Part shown: positions 45,089 to 54,943 of the stretch, piece by piece | Position numbering within the stretch: position 1 is the first letter of the stretch | Layout: every line of letters begins with the position of its first letter | From: Leeuwenhoekiella sp. | GTDB taxonomy: Bacteria > Bacteroidota > Bacteroidia > Flavobacteriales > Flavobacteriaceae | Reading direction: 5' to 3' | Assembly (NCBI GenBank): GCA_002708845.1 | Contig: PAPI01000020.1 | Coordinates: 124,001 to 188,000 of the forward strand | Length of the DNA: 64,000 nt | Translations under genes and position numbers: made by a program | The notes under the pieces: model-generated | Database searches by the model: none | Told to the model about the DNA's origin: nothing | Seen by the model: only the letters and a program-made list of their open reading frames with translations

Positions 45089-45571
45089 ATGAAAAAATTA
45101 ATCCTTCTCACCGCCTTTTCCACTCTTTTGATGGTAGGTTGTGACGACACCCGTAAAAATCTTCACGAGAAATACCTTGAATTTGTAATGCATACCGACA
45201 GTCTTGAGGTGGTACACGATGCAATGACCGTGCATCACGAAGCCCTTAAATCAGACACGCGTACGCTTAAACAACGTATCAAAGATCTTGAAGACACAGA
45301 TTCTCTGGCTTTGTTGGATCTTTCAAAACATCAGACGCTGCTAACAGAGCAGAATCAAATGCTTGCAAAACTCAAAGAAATCATCAACAGCCACGGTGAG
45401 ATGAAGGCCTATTTTATGTCAGACAGTATCAGTATTGAAGCTATGGAAGCTCGGTTGATAGAGATGGAAGCAAATAATGAAGACATCGCTTCCCGACTTT
45501 CTGAGATTAAAGCCGAACTGGTAAAGATCGAAGAGCAGCAGGATTCAATGAATCCGCTAAAGTCAGAATAA
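45089..45571 (+). CDS. Coiled-coil lipoprotein of unknown function
   Basis: A 160-residue lipoprotein (LLTAFSTLLMVGCDDTRK, Cys18 by the lipobox VGC). The mature part is almost wholly helical with strong coiled-coil character (VHHEALKSDTRTLKQRIKDLED, LSKHQTLLTEQNQMLAKLKEII, MEANNEDIASRLSEIKAELVKI). It recalls short helical envelope lipoproteins, but I cannot name a family. It has its own terminator hairpin, so it is probably monocistronic. Confidence 0.75.
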   Translation: MKKLILLTAFSTLLMVGCDDTRKNLHEKYLEFVMHTDSLEVVHDAMTVHHEALKSDTRTLKQRIKDLEDTDSLALLDLSKHQTLLTEQNQMLAKLKEIINSHGEMKAYFMSDSISIEAMEARLIEMEANNEDIASRLSEIKAELVKIEEQQDSMNPLKSE

Positions 45572-45597
45572 ACGTATAGCACTGATAATTAAAATTA

Positions 45598-45634
45598 TAA
45601 ATCCCTGCTGAGTAATTCAGTAGGGATTTTTTTT
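45598..45634 (+). terminator. Terminator of the coiled-coil lipoprotein gene
   Basis: AAATCCCTGCTGA and TCAGTAGGGATTT form a near-perfect stem with a five-base loop, followed by a run of Ts. Confidence 0.88.
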
Positions 45635-45670
45635 GGCTTATAAAACGCAAGGCTAGGTAATTTTACGCCG

Positions 45671-45678
45671 TATTTTTG
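45671..45678 (+). promoter_or_regulatory. Putative -7 box (TATTTTTG) of the S9-FGE fusion gene
   Basis: TATTTTTG fits TAnnTTTG and lies 41 bases before the ATG at 45720. Confidence 0.4.
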
Positions 45679-45719
45679 GTAACTTCATTGGCTTAAAACC
45701 ACTTATACTTTAAGCCGCT

Positions 45720-48422
45720 ATGCTCAAAAAAATTTCCTTCCTGCTGGCAATCAGTTTGTTTTGTACTAGCAGCCTTTTGGCGCAAACTGACAAGCCCAAA
45801 GATCCTAAACTCTGGACCCCCGAAGACATCATCAATACCGAATATCTTTCCAATCCGGTCTTTTCGCCGGATGCTTCTATGGTAGTCTGGTCTAAGCGCG
45901 TACCGGTAAAGAAAAAAGACAAGTTTATCTCAAATCTCTACCTCACGCGTCTAAACGTAAAAGAAGATGGTAAGTACATAACCACTCAACTCACGCAAGG
46001 AGAAGAAAATGATTACAACCCTGTTTTTTCTGAAGATGGAAAAGCCATTTACTTTTTGAGTTCGCGTGATAAAGGCAAAAAGCTTTGGAAACTGAGTCTC
46101 TACGGGGGAGAAGCAGAAGAAGTTGAAGAGTTTGAAAACGGTATATCGAGCCTGCAGCTTAAAGATAAAAACACCCTGCTTTTCACCTCAAACGATGGAA
46201 AAACCCTCTATGATCAGCAAGCCGAAGAACGCAAGGATGACGTAGAAGTTATAGAAGATTCCCTGCACTGGCAACCCAGTCACATTTATTCTTTTGACCT
46301 GGATAAAAAACAAACTACCCGCATCACAAGCAATGAAAAACCCATTGGCTCCTTTAAAGTCTCGCATAACGGGGACTGGCTGTATTATACTATGACCCGC
46401 AGTCTGAGCTATGGTGCAGATGCCCAGAAAGACCCTTACAGTTATCTGATAAATCTAAATACAAACAGCCAAAAACAGATTTTAAAAGACTTTGAGTTTC
46501 CGGTTGGTCGGGTGCAATTTACAGCAGACGATAGCGGCTTTTACTTTACCAGCGATTATGCTTCAGACCCCGAATGGAATGGTGCAGGTATTACCGAACT
46601 CTATTTTTTCGATATCGCTTCCGCGAAAGCGACAAAGGTAAATCTCGACTGGGAGCTGGGGTTGGGTGGTGGTTACACGCTAAGCGGCAAAGACGTTGTT
46701 GCTTCCTTGGCCAATAAAGCGACTATGAAACTCGCCTATTATACTAAAAAGGGAACGAGCTGGTCTAAAAGCGATATAGATTTAGGCGAAAAGAATAATC
46801 ACGTAAGCGTTGATGCAATCGCTGATGATGGCTCAAAAATTCTCTATACCTGGTCTACCGCTTCAAAACTGCCCGAATATTTTGTCGCAGACCTTAAAAA
46901 AAATAAGATTTCTAACGAGACGGTTTTCATCAGCCTTAACAAAAAGCTGAAGGATAAATACCTGCCTAAAAGTGAAATCATCACCTGGAAGGGCTATAAT
47001 GACGATGAAGTAACCGGTATTCTCTATTACCCGAAAGATTATGAACCGGGCAAAAAATATCCGTTTATGCTGAATATACATGGTGGCCCTTCCAGTCAGG
47101 ATATTGATGAATGGTCTGGCAGCTGGGCATACTACCCCTCTATCTTGGTCCAGAAAAACATGTTTGTACTGATGCCTAACTATCATGGCTCAACCAATCA
47201 CGGTCTGGAGTATGCCGAAGCCATAAAGGGCAATTACTATGAACCTGAACTTGAAGACATCACTAAGGCCATTGATAAATTGGCGGCTGAAGGTAAAATA
47301 GACCGCGATCAAATGGGTACAATGGGCTGGTCTAACGGGGCTATCATCAGTACCATGCTCACCGTAAAATATCCCGATATGTTTAAAGTAGCTGCACCCG
47401 GTGCCGGCGACGTCAACTGGACTTCAGATTACGGTACCTGCCAGTTTGGAGTAAGTTTTGACCAAAGTTATTTTGGTGGTGCGCCATGGGACGACACCGA
47501 TGATCTACCTTACAACACCAATTATCTCATTAAATCTCCACTTTTTGAGATTGAAAAAATCAAGACTCCAACCATTATTTTCCACGGAAGTGAAGACCGT
47601 GCGGTACCGCGCGATCAGGGTTGGGAATACTACCGCGGCCTACAGCAGGTAGGTAAAACACCTGTTAAATTTTTATGGTTCCCCGGGCAGCCACACGGTC
47701 TGGGTAAAATCACACACCAGCTTCGCAAAATGAAGGAAGAAATCGCCTGGATTGACACCTATTTATTCAATAAAAAACCAGATACCAATGAAGCTTTAAA
47801 AGAGGACAGTCCGCTCGCAGCAATGCTCAAACTCGATGAAGCTGCTATGGATAAGGGTCTCTTTGGAAATTTCAAAAACAACAAACTGCTACCGGAAGTT
47901 GTGCTGCTGAAAAAAGACTCTATCAGCCTGGGGCGTTTTGAAGTGACCAATGCCCAGTTCAGGGCCTTCAAGCCTGATTTCACTTTTGAAGCCGGAAAAG
48001 AGAACTATCCGGTCGTAACCGATAAAGCTTCGGCCGAAGCCTACGTAACCTGGCTTTCTCAACAAACCGGAGCTACCTATCGTCTGCCTAATGCCAAAGA
48101 AGCTGAAAGTCTTCAGCTAAAGGCAGCAAAAGCAGCAAAGGATCAGAACAACCTCAACCACTGGGCCGGCTACGAAATCACCCCGGAAGATGCTGCGCTA
48201 CTTGAAGAAAAAGTGAGTACATTAACCCATTCCCTGCTTTGGCCTGTAGGCTCCAGTAAAGCAGTAGAATTAGGAAACGCCACGGTTTATGATCTGGGCG
48301 GAAACGTTGCCGAATACAGTCAAAACGGCACCTATGATTACAGTGCTTATGATTATGCAGATCCTTTTAACCCCAAGCCTGTCAACAGCAAACACACCGG
48401 TTTTAGGGTGGTTAAAGAATAA
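45720..48422 (+). CDS. Secreted S9-family peptidase fused to an FGE/SUMF1-like domain
   Basis: A 900-residue protein with a signal peptide (FLLAISLFCTSSLLAQ), a propeller (TPEDIINTEYLSNPVFSPDASMVVWSKR), an S9C-type peptidase domain with Ser in MGWSNGAIISTML, Asp in IFHGSEDRAVPRDQGWEYY and His in PGQPHGLGKI, and about 180 extra C-terminal residues. That tail reads VVLLKKDSISLGRFEVTNAQFRAF, TYRLPNAKEAESLQLKA, VYDLGGNVAEYSQNG and HTGFRVVKE, which is the layout of formylglycine-generating-enzyme-like (SUMF1) domains. The catalytic Cys pair of true FGE is not visible, so it is probably a binding or scaffold domain. Confidence 0.88.
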   Translation: MLKKISFLLAISLFCTSSLLAQTDKPKDPKLWTPEDIINTEYLSNPVFSPDASMVVWSKRVPVKKKDKFISNLYLTRLNVKEDGKYITTQLTQGEENDYNPVFSEDGKAIYFLSSRDKGKKLWKLSLYGGEAEEVEEFENGISSLQLKDKNTLLFTSNDGKTLYDQQAEERKDDVEVIEDSLHWQPSHIYSFDLDKKQTTRITSNEKPIGSFKVSHNGDWLYYTMTRSLSYGADAQKDPYSYLINLNTNSQKQILKDFEFPVGRVQFTADDSGFYFTSDYASDPEWNGAGITELYFFDIASAKATKVNLDWELGLGGGYTLSGKDVVASLANKATMKLAYYTKKGTSWSKSDIDLGEKNNHVSVDAIADDGSKILYTWSTASKLPEYFVADLKKNKISNETVFISLNKKLKDKYLPKSEIITWKGYNDDEVTGILYYPKDYEPGKKYPFMLNIHGGPSSQDIDEWSGSWAYYPSILVQKNMFVLMPNYHGSTNHGLEYAEAIKGNYYEPELEDITKAIDKLAAEGKIDRDQMGTMGWSNGAIISTMLTVKYPDMFKVAAPGAGDVNWTSDYGTCQFGVSFDQSYFGGAPWDDTDDLPYNTNYLIKSPLFEIEKIKTPTIIFHGSEDRAVPRDQGWEYYRGLQQVGKTPVKFLWFPGQPHGLGKITHQLRKMKEEIAWIDTYLFNKKPDTNEALKEDSPLAAMLKLDEAAMDKGLFGNFKNNKLLPEVVLLKKDSISLGRFEVTNAQFRAFKPDFTFEAGKENYPVVTDKASAEAYVTWLSQQTGATYRLPNAKEAESLQLKAAKAAKDQNNLNHWAGYEITPEDAALLEEKVSTLTHSLLWPVGSSKAVELGNATVYDLGGNVAEYSQNGTYDYSAYDYADPFNPKPVNSKHTGFRVVKE

Positions 48423-48457
48423 GTTTAAAACCATTTATCAATCATAAATCAATCTCT

Positions 48458-51400
48458 ATGAAGTATTTCAGTTTATTTTGGGTTCTATGCCTGACTTTAA
48501 ATTTTTCGATTTTCGCTCAAAACATCAATACTACAGACACCCGCTTACTGCGTGAGCCGGCGGTAACTAACAATCACATCGCGTTTATTTATGCAGACGA
48601 TCTTTGGGTAGCAGACCGGGACGGTAAAAATCCGCGTCGCCTTACCGTAGATGAAGGCATCGAGCAAAATCCGGTATTTTCCCCTGATGGTAAAACCATC
48701 GCCTTTAGCGCAGAATATGATGGCAATACCGATGTGTATACCATTCCGGTTACCGGCGGTGTGCCTACACGACTTACCTATCACCCGTATACCGATTGGG
48801 TGCAGGGTTTTACTCCAGACGGTAAAAACGTACTTTTTACTTCCCAGCGTGCGATGTTTACCAATCGTTACGCACAATTATTTACCATTCCATTAAGCGG
48901 TGGCCATGTTACTCAACTGAAGATTCCCAACGCATTCTGGGCAAGCTACTCGGCAGATGGTAAGCACATCGCTTACACGCCTATCCCCGATCGCTTCAAC
49001 CAGTGGAAACACTACCGAGGCGGCACCCAATCACGTATTTTTATTTTTGATACCGATACCTATGAAACGGTTGAAATTCCAAAACCTGCCGACGGAAGTA
49101 ACGATTCGCGGCCCGTTTTTGATGGAAACACGGTGTATTTTAAAAGTGACCGCGATGGTGAATTCAACCTGTACAGTTATGATCTGACCTCTAAACAGGT
49201 GACTAAACACACCGATTTTAAGGATTTCGGCCTTATCAATCTGGCGGTAAGCAACGATGGAAAACTCATTTTAGAGCAAGCCGGCTATTTGCACAGCTTT
49301 GACCCTGCAACCAAAAGTCTTAACCGACTTAGGATAGGCATAGCGACCGATCTTTTGGAGTTGCGTCCCCGCTTTGTTAGTGGAAAAGAATACATCCGCA
49401 GTGGCGGAATCTCCCCTTCCGGAGCGCGTTTGGTTTCTGATTTTCGAGGAGATATTGTGACCATTCCGTCTGAAAAAGGAGATATCACCTATCTTACCCA
49501 GACTCCCGGCGTTCACGAGACCTACCCTGAATGGTCTCCTGACGGCAAAACCATCGCCTATTTTTCAGATGCAAGCGGCGAGTATGCCTTACACATTAAA
49601 GATCAGAACAGCAATGACCCCGCAAAAGCAATCAAACTCAATGGTACCGGTTTTTATGCCTACATTCATTGGTCTCCCGATAGTAAGAAAATCGCTTTTG
49701 TAGATAATGGGCGTAATCTCTATATCGCAACACTAGCTTCAGGCAAGGTTGAAAAAGTAGCTCAGGATGTCTTGTATCAACCCGGAGTCTATCGCGATTT
49801 ATTTGGCAGCTGGTCTGCAGATTCTAATTGGTTGGCCTATACGCTGATTACCAATACCAACTTCGAGCAGGCCTATCTTTTTTCGCTAGACGAAAACAAA
49901 TCCTATCCCATTTCAGACGGACTCGCAAATGTGACCAGCCCCACTTTTGATCCCAGCGGTAAGTATTTGTACCTAACCGCTTCTACTGACGCCGGCCCTG
50001 TAGTAAACTGGTTTGACCAGTCTAATCAGGATATGGAATCGACTAATGCATTGTACCTGATCACACTTCAAAAAGAAGTTAAATCTCCTTTTGCTAAAGA
50101 AAATGATGTTGAAGTTCTGGCGAAAGCCGAAGCCGAAAAGGAAGCAAAAAAAGAAGAGAAAGAAGACGCAGTACCCAGCCTTAAAATTGACTGGGATGGC
50201 ATCATGAATCGTATGGTTTCAATACCTGTAGGCACCGGTAATTACGGTACTTTATCTGCCCCTGAAGAAGGTATGCTCTACTACCTGTCGTATCCTGCCC
50301 ATAGCGGTGCGGTTAGCCTGCATAAATACAATCTGGCTGAGCAAAAGGATGAGGAACTTATGGATGTAAATCATTACGAAATAAGCGCTGACGGTAAGAA
50401 AATGTATTACTACACCGGGGGCAACTGGTTTGTATCAGACACAGGTAAAAAATCAGAAAACGGCCCTGTCAATATGGATGCCATTCAGGTTAAAATTGAT
50501 CCGCCTCAGGAATGGGCAAATATCTTCAACGAAGCCTGGCGCGTAAACCGAGATTATTTTTACGATCCCGGAATGCACGGCGTAGACTGGGATGCGATGA
50601 AGAAAAAATACGAGATTTTTCTTCCCGACGTTCCTACTAAAGCAGACCTGTACCGTATGATGAGCTGGATGTTTGCCGAACTTTCGGTAGGGCATCATCG
50701 TTTTGACTACCGCGGTGATAGCCGGGTGGAAAAGGAATCCATCAACGGCGGACTGCTTGGCGCAGATTATACTATCAATAACGGCCGCTATCAAATTACC
50801 AAAATCTATGGAGGTTTAAATTGGAATCCCGATATGAAGTCTCCCCTAACCGAACCGGGAGTGCAGGCCAAAGTGGGCGAATACATCATTAAAGTAGATG
50901 GAAAAGAAGTAACAGCTTCAGACAACTTGTATTCCTTTTTTGAAAACAAAGCCGGTCAAATCATAAATCTTACGCTGTCTGCAAACGCAAGCGGAAGCAA
51001 TGCACATGAAGAGCAGGTCACCGCAATCGAATCGGAATGGGCTTTACGCAACCGCGACTGGGTTGAGGGCAATATCAAAAAAGTAAACGAAGCTACAAAC
51101 GGGCAGGTCGCTTACGTTTATGTGCCCAATACAGCAACCGGCGGTCACGAATATTTTAAACGCTATTTCTATCCACAGGCCGATAAAAAAGCAATCATCG
51201 TTGACGAACGCTTTAACGGTGGTGGCCAGCTGGCTGATTATGTGATAGACCTGCTCAATAAGCCGATGCAGAGCTACTGGAATTTCCGCTACGGAAAAGA
51301 TATGAAAGCGCCCAGTGCCTCCATTCAGGGACCTAAAGTGATGCTTATCGACGAGACCGCAGGTTCCGGTGGGGATTATCTACCATATTTATTCCGAAGA

Positions 51401-51706
51401 AATAATCTGGGAACACTCGTAGGTAAACGCACCTGGGGCGGACTAGTAGGCGTTTTGGGGTATCCAGAATTTATTGATGGCGGAACGGTTACTGCTCCCA
51501 ATGTCGCTTTCTACAACGAAGAAGGTTTTGGGATCGAAAACGTGGGAACTCCGCCAGATGTGGAAGTAGAACAAACTCCTAAAGAAGTAATTGCCGGGAA
51601 AGACCCGCAGCTTGAAAAAGCGATTGAGATTATTCTACAGGAATTGAAAGAAAATCCGCCAAAAACCCTGACTACGCCAGAATATCCGAATAAAACGAGA
51701 AATTAA
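48458..51706 (+). CDS. Secreted tricorn-like S41 protease
   Basis: A 1082-residue protein with a signal peptide (FWVLCLTLNFSIFAQ), two WD40/TolB-like propeller parts (for example GKNPRRLTVDEGIEQNPVFSPDGKTIAFS and YPEWSPDGKTIAYFSD), an acidic linker (EAEKEAKKEEKEDA), a helical cap, a PDZ-like domain (VGEYIIKVDGKEVTASDNLY), and the tail-specific protease core with His in SVGHHRFDYRG, Ser in DETAGSGGDYLP and Glu in GFGIENVGTPPDVEV. Tricorn homologues degrade oligopeptides. It starts 35 bases after the S9-FGE gene, in the same direction, so both are probably co-expressed for peptide use. Confidence 0.94.
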   Translation: MKYFSLFWVLCLTLNFSIFAQNINTTDTRLLREPAVTNNHIAFIYADDLWVADRDGKNPRRLTVDEGIEQNPVFSPDGKTIAFSAEYDGNTDVYTIPVTGGVPTRLTYHPYTDWVQGFTPDGKNVLFTSQRAMFTNRYAQLFTIPLSGGHVTQLKIPNAFWASYSADGKHIAYTPIPDRFNQWKHYRGGTQSRIFIFDTDTYETVEIPKPADGSNDSRPVFDGNTVYFKSDRDGEFNLYSYDLTSKQVTKHTDFKDFGLINLAVSNDGKLILEQAGYLHSFDPATKSLNRLRIGIATDLLELRPRFVSGKEYIRSGGISPSGARLVSDFRGDIVTIPSEKGDITYLTQTPGVHETYPEWSPDGKTIAYFSDASGEYALHIKDQNSNDPAKAIKLNGTGFYAYIHWSPDSKKIAFVDNGRNLYIATLASGKVEKVAQDVLYQPGVYRDLFGSWSADSNWLAYTLITNTNFEQAYLFSLDENKSYPISDGLANVTSPTFDPSGKYLYLTASTDAGPVVNWFDQSNQDMESTNALYLITLQKEVKSPFAKENDVEVLAKAEAEKEAKKEEKEDAVPSLKIDWDGIMNRMVSIPVGTGNYGTLSAPEEGMLYYLSYPAHSGAVSLHKYNLAEQKDEELMDVNHYEISADGKKMYYYTGGNWFVSDTGKKSENGPVNMDAIQVKIDPPQEWANIFNEAWRVNRDYFYDPGMHGVDWDAMKKKYEIFLPDVPTKADLYRMMSWMFAELSVGHHRFDYRGDSRVEKESINGGLLGADYTINNGRYQITKIYGGLNWNPDMKSPLTEPGVQAKVGEYIIKVDGKEVTASDNLYSFFENKAGQIINLTLSANASGSNAHEEQVTAIESEWALRNRDWVEGNIKKVNEATNGQVAYVYVPNTATGGHEYFKRYFYPQADKKAIIVDERFNGGGQLADYVIDLLNKPMQSYWNFRYGKDMKAPSASIQGPKVMLIDETAGSGGDYLPYLFRRNNLGTLVGKRTWGGLVGVLGYPEFIDGGTVTAPNVAFYNEEGFGIENVGTPPDVEVEQTPKEVIAGKDPQLEKAIEIILQELKENPPKTLTTPEYPNKTRN

Positions 51707-51720
51707 TTTTAAAAATCTAA

Positions 51721-51750
51721 AGCCTTCCCTGTAAAATGGGGAAGGCTCTT
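51721..51750 (+). terminator. Hairpin after the tricorn-like gene, touching the next start
   Basis: AGCCTTCCC (51721-51729) pairs with GGGAAGGCT (51739-51747), followed by a short T-run (CTTT). It ends only 5 bases before the ATG at 51755, so it could both end the upstream transcript and hide the ribosome-binding region. Confidence 0.75.
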
Positions 51751-51754
51751 TACT

Positions 51755-52360
51755 ATGAAAAAACAGTTCCTATTATACGCCCTGATTTTAGTTGGTTTTT
51801 CTGCTTTCGCTCAAACCTCTTACGAAACAGAAATCCTTGAATTTCAGCAAGACCTTAATGCTGAATATAAAAACCCGGAGGAATCTCCGCTAACCCCGGA
51901 AGAACGGGAAGTTTTTGAAGGACATCAATTTTATCCTATCGATTCAACTTATCGAGTTGTAGCCAATTTTAAGAATTTCAAAAAACCAAAAACCATAGAA
52001 TTTGCAACATCTTCAGGTCATCTAAGAAAATACGACATTTATGCAATTGCAGAATTTGAATTGCATGATAAATCCTTTAAACTTCCCATTTACCAAAGCC
52101 ATTCGCTTCGGGAAACCGAAGAATACAAAGATTACCTGTTCTTCCCCTTTACCGATTATACTAACGGTGTAGAAACTTATGGAGCCGGGCGCTATATCGA
52201 CTTACGCATTCCGGAAGGGGACACTATTGTGATTGACTTCAACAAAGCTTACAATCCGTTTTGCGCGTATAGTCCCAACTATTCCTGCCCAATTCCACCC
52301 GAAACCAATGATTTAAAAACGGAAGTTAAAGCGGGGATCAGAGGTCCGGAAAATCACTAA
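51755..52360 (+). CDS. DUF1684 domain protein, secreted
   Basis: A 201-residue protein with a signal peptide (FLLYALILVGFSAFAQ) and the DUF1684 body: PEEREVFEGHQFYPIDSTYRV, FATSSGHLRKYDIYAIAEFEL, DYLFFPFTDYTNGVETYGAGRYIDL and IDFNKAYNPFCAYSPNYSCPIPP. The Cys in PFCAYS and YSCPIPP are conserved in the family as I recall. Its function is unknown. A hairpin lies directly before its start. Confidence 0.9.
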   Translation: MKKQFLLYALILVGFSAFAQTSYETEILEFQQDLNAEYKNPEESPLTPEEREVFEGHQFYPIDSTYRVVANFKNFKKPKTIEFATSSGHLRKYDIYAIAEFELHDKSFKLPIYQSHSLRETEEYKDYLFFPFTDYTNGVETYGAGRYIDLRIPEGDTIVIDFNKAYNPFCAYSPNYSCPIPPETNDLKTEVKAGIRGPENH

Positions 52361-52404
52361 TTAGCTTAAAATATGAGGCTATGCTAAATTTTAGCGTGAT
52401 CCAC

Positions 52405-53592
52405 CTATAATTTGTGCTGCGGATTCCATTTCACAATCTTATTATTCAGCATCGAATCGATTGCCATCTGTACACAAATTGCGGTATTTGCTCCTGTTTC
52501 AAAGTCAGAGATCGGTTTGCTTCCCGTTCGTATAGCATCCCTAAAATCAGTTAGCGCCTGCTTACTGGGATCTGTGTGGGTAAACTCAAAAGGAATCCCT
52601 TTTCCGGCTTCCCAGGGAATGGTCGCTCCCGCTACTCCATCTACATCGGTTTGCTGTTTATTGTAATTGCCTTCTGGATAAAACCAGCCGTTTACATAAT
52701 CTAAAATAATCGTACCTTTGTCACCAATAACCTTGATCTGGTAATCGTCTTTTGCATTGGTGGTCAGACAAGTAAAGGTAGCTTCTACACCACTGGGATA
52801 GGAAAACAGATGATGCACATTATCATAGGTCTCGCGGCCGTCTTTCCAGTAATCAATACCCCCGGTGCCAAAAACCTGGCTGGGCGTTTCACCCAATACC
52901 CAGTTGACAAAATCAATTTGATGCGAGCACAACTCTGCTGTTAATCCGCCGGAGTATTCCCTGTACATCCGCCAGTTGATAAGCCGTTCCAATTCCGGGT
53001 CGGGCACAGAACGTCGCCAGTTTCCGCTACGGTTCCACTGACATTCAAAAGCGGTAATTTTTCCAACCTTTCCGTCTTTGATTAAATCTACAACCTGTGT
53101 GTACAAACGCGAACTGTGGTACTGATGTCCGGTCTGGAACACCAAACCTTCCTTTTTAGCATCAGCAAGTTTCATCACCTCATCATAACCTTTAGCCAGG
53201 GTTTTTTCACCGTAAATATGCTTCCCGGCATCCAGCGCATCTAGTTCTATCGAACCATGAGTGCCAAATGGGGTCGCGACCAATACGGCGTCGACGCTTT
53301 TATCTTCCAGCAACTTCCAGTAATCGGAATACGACTTAGGAGTTCCTTCAGCACGTTTGAGGCCATTCTCCAGTCGAAACGGAAGCACATCACAACAGGC
53401 GACCACATCCAGACCTTTGATGCCATTAATCACCGAAATCAAACCGCTGCCGCGGGAACCGGTGCCGATGACTCCCAACCGCACCGGGGCATCTGAGTTT
53501 ATGTATTTATTGATATAGGCAAATCCCGGACTCACGGAAGACACGGCTGCCGCAGCCAAACCGCTTTTAATTACAAAATCCCTGCGTTTCAT
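52405..53592 (-). CDS. Gfo/Idh/MocA family oxidoreductase, Tat-exported (A)
   Basis: A 395-residue protein. The start MKRRDFVIKSGLAAAAVSSVSPGFAY is a twin-arginine-like signal. The body has a Rossmann domain (VRLGVIGTGSRGSGLI) and the family core (AVLVATPFGTHGSIELDALDAGKHIYGEKTLA), ending in a GlcNAc-oxidoreductase-like C-terminal domain (ECQWNRSGNWRRSVPD, GGLTAELCSHQIDFVNWVLG). Periplasmic members use tightly bound NAD(P) to oxidise glycosides at C3. ATG at 53592 is preferred since upstream residues overlap the next gene and lack similarity. The stop of the next gene lies 4 bases upstream. Confidence 0.9.
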   Translation of the reverse strand: MKRRDFVIKSGLAAAAVSSVSPGFAYINKYINSDAPVRLGVIGTGSRGSGLISVINGIKGLDVVACCDVLPFRLENGLKRAEGTPKSYSDYWKLLEDKSVDAVLVATPFGTHGSIELDALDAGKHIYGEKTLAKGYDEVMKLADAKKEGLVFQTGHQYHSSRLYTQVVDLIKDGKVGKITAFECQWNRSGNWRRSVPDPELERLINWRMYREYSGGLTAELCSHQIDFVNWVLGETPSQVFGTGGIDYWKDGRETYDNVHHLFSYPSGVEATFTCLTTNAKDDYQIKVIGDKGTIILDYVNGWFYPEGNYNKQQTDVDGVAGATIPWEAGKGIPFEFTHTDPSKQALTDFRDAIRTGSKPISDFETGANTAICVQMAIDSMLNNKIVKWNPQHKL

Positions 53593-53596
53593 CTTT

Positions 53597-54934
53597 TTAA
53601 ACTTTTGGTTCCCAACCCGGTTCGTAGCTTCTTCCCCATAACTGCATGGCATCACGATCGTAAATGCGTCCTGTTTGATCATCAATATCAAAACCGTGAC
53701 CAATACGGTAGGCCATGTTTGCATAATGTACCATCGCCATACTTACCGAAGCATCTTCTATAGGAGCTTTTAAAGTTTCTTTCCCGCGTATGCTTTCAAA
53801 AAAGTTAACCATATGCGCAGTAGAGGAATCCCCGCCCCCACCAAGAGCCAGACCGCTTTCTGCGGTTTCTTCACTTTGCTGGATCACTTTACCACTGCGG
53901 TCCATCAACACATAATTAGAGCGATCTACCAGTACAGAACCCTCCGTACCAAAAATGAGCGTTCCGCGTCCGCGTCCGTAGGTATTATAGCCGTTACGGC
54001 TTTTTCCGTCCCAGTTGATGATCTTATCGCCTTCAAAGTTGAAGGTTGCATACATTGTGTCATACATTTCCCAGCCATCCTTTTTAAAATGACGTTTTTC
54101 GGCCTGCACCTCAGCATAATTTGGAAAATGAACTCCTAGTGCCCAACGCGCAATGTCCAGTTCGTGGGTTGCATTGTTGCCGGTTTCTGCGGTACCGTAG
54201 TTCCACCCGTACCAGTGCCAGTTGTAATCCCAGGTTTCGCTGGTATACTCCCTTCTGGGCGCAGGTCCCTGCCAAAGCTCCCAGTCCAGACCTTGAGGAA
54301 CAGCAGCTTTTTGCTGTAAAGGAGTTTCCCCACGCGAATTGGAATAAAACGCGACGGCCTTATACACATCACCAATTACGCCTTTGTGTATTTGATCCAT
54401 AATATCAATCGTGTGCAACGACGAGCGCTGCTGATTCCCCATCTGCACCTGTTTATCAAACTTTTTTGCGGCAGCCACCAGCAATTCGTTTTCATTCATA
54501 TTGTGGCTGCTGGGTTTTTCTACATATACGTGCTTACCCGCTTTAAGTGCCAGTATAGAGCCGGGCGTGTGCCAGTGATCAGGCGTTGCATTGATCAACA
54601 CATCTACATCTTTATCGTCAATCACCTTGCGGATGTCGTTTTCTAATGTAGGATTGTAATCGATATGCTCTTTAAAATTTTTAAGGGCATTTAGGCGGCT
54701 TTTTTCCATCACATCGCAGAGGTACAACAGACGTACATTAGATTCTTTACGGGCAATAGGTGCGTAATAGGCTCCCAGGCGTCGCCCAAGGCCGGCTATG
54801 GCAACATTAAGTCGGTCATTGGCACCGATGATGTTGCGGTAACTGCTGGCGGCCATACCCATTGTGGTATTGCCCAGGGCGAGGGCTGTACCTCCTAATA
54901 GTGATTTATTGATAAAAGATCTGCGCGTGGTCAT
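53597..54934 (-). CDS. Gfo/Idh/MocA family oxidoreductase, Tat-exported (B)
   Basis: A 445-residue paralogue with a Tat signal (MTTRRSFINKSLLGGTALALG) and a Rossmann domain (NVAIAGLGRRLGAYYAP), followed by DVLINATPDHWHTPGSILALKAGKHVYVEKPSSHNMNE, then WNYGTAETGNNATHELDIARWALG. The Lys in EKPSSHN is typical of the catalytic site. It is the middle gene of a three-gene operon: the DUF1080 protein gene ends 9 bases upstream and the other oxidoreductase starts 4 bases downstream. Together they fit the periplasmic 3-keto-glycoside route. Confidence 0.9.
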   Translation of the reverse strand: MTTRRSFINKSLLGGTALALGNTTMGMAASSYRNIIGANDRLNVAIAGLGRRLGAYYAPIARKESNVRLLYLCDVMEKSRLNALKNFKEHIDYNPTLENDIRKVIDDKDVDVLINATPDHWHTPGSILALKAGKHVYVEKPSSHNMNENELLVAAAKKFDKQVQMGNQQRSSLHTIDIMDQIHKGVIGDVYKAVAFYSNSRGETPLQQKAAVPQGLDWELWQGPAPRREYTSETWDYNWHWYGWNYGTAETGNNATHELDIARWALGVHFPNYAEVQAEKRHFKKDGWEMYDTMYATFNFEGDKIINWDGKSRNGYNTYGRGRGTLIFGTEGSVLVDRSNYVLMDRSGKVIQQSEETAESGLALGGGGDSSTAHMVNFFESIRGKETLKAPIEDASVSMAMVHYANMAYRIGHGFDIDDQTGRIYDRDAMQLWGRSYEPGWEPKV

Positions 54935-54943
54935 AATTTTGGT

